From NCBI GenBank assembly GCA_030836345.1, contig JAURQA010000042.1:1-8644 (forward strand): a DNA stretch of 8,644 nucleotides. Direction: 5' to 3'. Source of the DNA: Bacteroidota bacterium (GTDB lineage Bacteria; Bacteroidota; Bacteroidia; NS11-12g; UBA955). The position numbers were made by a program, and so were the translations under genes. The first letter of the stretch is position 1. Every line of letters starts with the position of its first letter. Below, piece after piece: positions 6,986 through 8,644 of the stretch. A model generated the notes under the pieces. That model did no database searches. It had not been told where the DNA came from and was given only the letters and a program-made list of their open reading frames with translations.

Positions 6986-6993
6986 CATATTTG
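6986..6993 (+). promoter_or_regulatory. Possible -7 promoter element of the exported unknown gene
   Basis: CATATTTG differs from TAnnTTTG at one base, the same first-position T-to-C change as in the trmB promoter, and both sit in the shared context CGCATNTTTGC. It lies 12 bases before the ATG at 7006. No -33 TTG is seen at the usual distance, so this is a weaker call. Confidence 0.4.
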
Positions 6994-7005
6994 CGTTTAC
7001 TATTT

Positions 7006-7905
7006 ATGCAAAAAGCCATTCTATTTGCTTTAGGTACATTGCTACACAATCTTTCTGCCCAGGATAGGTACAGTTATTTTATTGACTTTGAGAATAGAGT
7101 TAAGGATACCGCATTACTAATAAATCGTGCAAGTTCTGATTCCGTAAGAAGGAACTCTGCTGAGTACTTATGGACGCAGTTAGCTGAAGTATTAGAAGAA
7201 CCAGGGTCGTTCAATTATGCCTTTGATTCACTCCGATCAAGAACTGTATCCATTGTGATGCCTAAGGATAAAAAATTTAAATTATTCAGCTTTAATGCAG
7301 TCCTTAAAAATGGGAAGTTTATTCATTACGGGATTCTTCAATACAAGCTAAAAAGAAAGCAGTTCGGAATAGAAATGATGAAAGATACATCCATTTCATA
7401 CGATAAAACTGTTTTGGATGAACAGTTATTTCCCGATGATTGGTTTGGAGCTCTCTATTATCAGACGAAAGCACTTAATCATTGGTGCCGTAAGACCAAA
7501 TACATTCTCTTAGGTTTTGACGGGGCGGATGCTGCCATCAATCGCAAGGTGATCGATGTACTCACCTTCACAAAAGAAGGCCCCAGGTTTGGGTATGAAA
7601 TGTTCAGAGAAGGCGATTGGGATCCAGATAACGAGTATAGAGTGATAATGGAAGCCAATGGAGAGGTATACCAGACCTTGCGTTTCTTGGAGATCGGTAA
7701 GACAAGCTCAATTATTATGGACCAGTTAAAACCCTCCTATCCCGAGGTAGCTGGTGACGTGAGATACAATATTCCCAATGGGGAGTACGATGTATATGAA
7801 TTAAACAGAAAAGGAAGGTACATTCGCCTAAATGCGAAGGATTATGATTTTGGTCAAGGAGATGGTCAAATTACACCTGTATATGCAGAGCCAGACGAAG
7901 AATAG
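7006..7905 (+). CDS. Exported protein of unknown function, Bacteroidota family
   Basis: The 299-residue product begins MQKAILFALG and has a signal peptide ending in LSAQ (16-19), a common Bacteroidota cleavage context, so it is probably periplasmic or outer-membrane associated. No lipobox cysteine follows. I recognise the general type, a conserved Bacteroidota hypothetical with a YILLGFDGADAAINRKVIDVL core (166-186, first 20 residues of which are the best marker), then GPRFGYEMF (192-200) and NGEYDVYEL (258-266), but I know no assigned function. No catalytic motif, repeat or membrane segment beyond the signal peptide is evident; the composition suggests a soluble alpha/beta or beta-rich fold with an acidic C-terminus. 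The frame extends upstream to a TTG at 6979, but the ATG at 7006 gives a clean signal peptide and lies downstream of the candidate promoter. It converges on icmF, 62 bases between stop codons. Confidence 0.8.
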   Translation: MQKAILFALGTLLHNLSAQDRYSYFIDFENRVKDTALLINRASSDSVRRNSAEYLWTQLAEVLEEPGSFNYAFDSLRSRTVSIVMPKDKKFKLFSFNAVLKNGKFIHYGILQYKLKRKQFGIEMMKDTSISYDKTVLDEQLFPDDWFGALYYQTKALNHWCRKTKYILLGFDGADAAINRKVIDVLTFTKEGPRFGYEMFREGDWDPDNEYRVIMEANGEVYQTLRFLEIGKTSSIIMDQLKPSYPEVAGDVRYNIPNGEYDVYELNRKGRYIRLNAKDYDFGQGDGQITPVYAEPDEE

Positions 7906-7967
7906 GCTTTTTTAATGCCTGACCCAATAGAAGGGATAAATTTAGAGATAAGCTCACTTCAAATCCC

Positions 7968-8644
7968 TTACATATTTCTTCTGTATTGGCCACCTACAGC
8001 AAATAAGGATTCGGTTATTTGTCCTAAACTGCAATATTTGCTTAACTCCATCAGTTCTGTAAAAAGGTTATCATTGTTTATAGCTGCTGTTTGCAAATCA
8101 GAAATGCCTTTATCAATTAAATCAGAATTTCTGTCATGAAGCTTGGCCAGCATATCAATCTGAAATTGCTTTTCATCTTCCGTGGCTCGTATAACCTCCT
8201 GCGGCAAAATAGTGGGAGAGCCTTTGCTACTCAAAAAGGTATTAACACCAATAATTGGCATTTCTCCACTGTGCTTTAGCGTTTCATAGTACAAACTCTC
8301 TTCCTGAATTTTGCTTCGCTGGTACATATTTTCCATGGCACCAAGCACTCCGCCGCGCTCTGTAATTCTATCAAACTCTGAAAGAACGGCTTCTTCTACT
8401 AAATTTGTCAGCTCTTCAATGATAAACGAACCCTGTAATGGATTTTCATTTTTTGTTAAACCTAATTCTCTGTTAATAATGAGTTGTATAGCCATGGCGC
8501 GTCTCACACTCTCCTCCGTTGGAGTTGTAATGGCCTCATCATAGGCATTGGTGTGCAAACTATTGCAATTGTCGTAAATGGCATACAAGGCTTGCAGTGA
8601 GGTACGCACATCATTAAAATCAATCTCCTGTGCATGCAAACTTC
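7968..8644 (-). CDS. icmF: Fused isobutyryl-CoA mutase, C-terminal part (5' end outside window)
   Basis: The frame is open from the right edge to a TAA at 7970-7968, giving about 225 residues of a protein that in this family is usually over 1000. The sequence matches the end of the TIM-barrel substrate domain of B12-dependent acyl-CoA mutases: [19 protein letters not shown] just inside the edge, then [57 protein letters not shown] and [13 protein letters not shown]. The [12 protein letters not shown] and [10 protein letters not shown] forms point to the fused IcmF type, in which a cobalamin-binding domain and a MeaB-like G-protein chaperone precede the mutase domain, rather than to plain methylmalonyl-CoA mutase. 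IcmF interconverts isobutyryl-CoA and butyryl-CoA; some relatives act on isovaleryl/pivalyl-CoA. The specificity residues and the N-terminal domains cannot be checked here. A start codon inside the window is not expected; the first visible Leu is internal. Confidence 0.88.
   Translation of the reverse strand, partial: SLHAQEIDFNDVRTSLQALYAIYDNCNSLHTNAYDEAITTPTEESVRRAMAIQLIINRELGLTKNENPLQGSFIIEELTNLVEEAVLSEFDRITERGGVLGAMENMYQRSKIQEESLYYETLKHSGEMPIIGVNTFLSSKGSPTILPQEVIRATEDEKQFQIDMLAKLHDRNSDLIDKGISDLQTAAINNDNLFTELMELSKYCSLGQITESLFAVGGQYRRNM

Noticed and set aside
6979..7005. TTG at 6979 as start of the exported unknown protein
   Set aside because: It would add nine residues before a normal signal peptide and place the start upstream of the candidate -7 box.
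7888..7913. Possible terminator GAGCC/GGCTT followed by Ts at the end of the exported unknown gene
   Set aside because: The stem has four Watson-Crick pairs and one wobble around a 12-base loop and overlaps the stop codon; the T-run is real but the hairpin is too weak to call.
7915..8139. 74-codon plus-strand ORF
   Set aside because: Antisense to the icmF C-terminus; no independent support.
8311..8544. 77-codon plus-strand ORF
   Set aside because: Antisense to conserved mutase sequence.

Overview
The window is AT-rich chromosomal DNA that looks like Bacteroidota, most likely Flavobacteriia or a close relative. The evidence is the phylum's -7 promoter element (TAnnTTTG or a one-base variant) just upstream of almost every start codon, the lack of clear Shine-Dalgarno sequences, a signal peptide ending in SAQ, and protein families typical of the phylum. 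Nothing suggests a mobile element, CRISPR array, tRNA or rRNA, and no gene looks recently acquired.

Layout from left to right, with arrows for strand: aat (<-, cut by the left edge), trmB (->), an alkylglycerol-monooxygenase-like integral membrane hydroxylase (<-), a 1003-residue AsmA-family protein (->), rlmH and an OmpA-domain lipoprotein (<-, lipoprotein upstream, abutting genes), an exported protein of unknown function (->), and the C-terminal part of a fused isobutyryl-CoA mutase, icmF (<-, cut by the right edge). Strand changes at nearly every gene. The result is three divergent promoter regions (523-643, 2231-2292, 6753-7005) and three tight convergent ends (18, 23 and 62 bases). Only the lipoprotein and rlmH can share a transcript. 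The longest gap without a gene is 6753-7005 (253 bases); it holds the two divergent promoters and I see nothing else supportable in it.

The genes are mostly housekeeping. Translation and protein turnover are served by aat (N-degron tagging), trmB (tRNA m7G46) and rlmH (23S rRNA pseudouridine-1915 methylation). Envelope and lipid functions are served by the AsmA protein, the OmpA-domain lipoprotein, the membrane hydroxylase and perhaps the exported unknown. icmF belongs to B12-dependent acyl-CoA metabolism. They do not form one pathway.

The most interesting signal is the C-terminal tail of the AsmA protein. About 184 residues are an uninterrupted series of 11-residue (hendecad) units kept in one register for more than 16 units, on a family now regarded as bridge-like lipid-transfer proteins. 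Also worth a second look are a TTG start for rlmH directly after, and in frame with, the stop codon of the upstream gene, and several promoter elements so close to start codons that leaderless mRNAs are predicted. I found no convincing evidence for a new multi-gene system.
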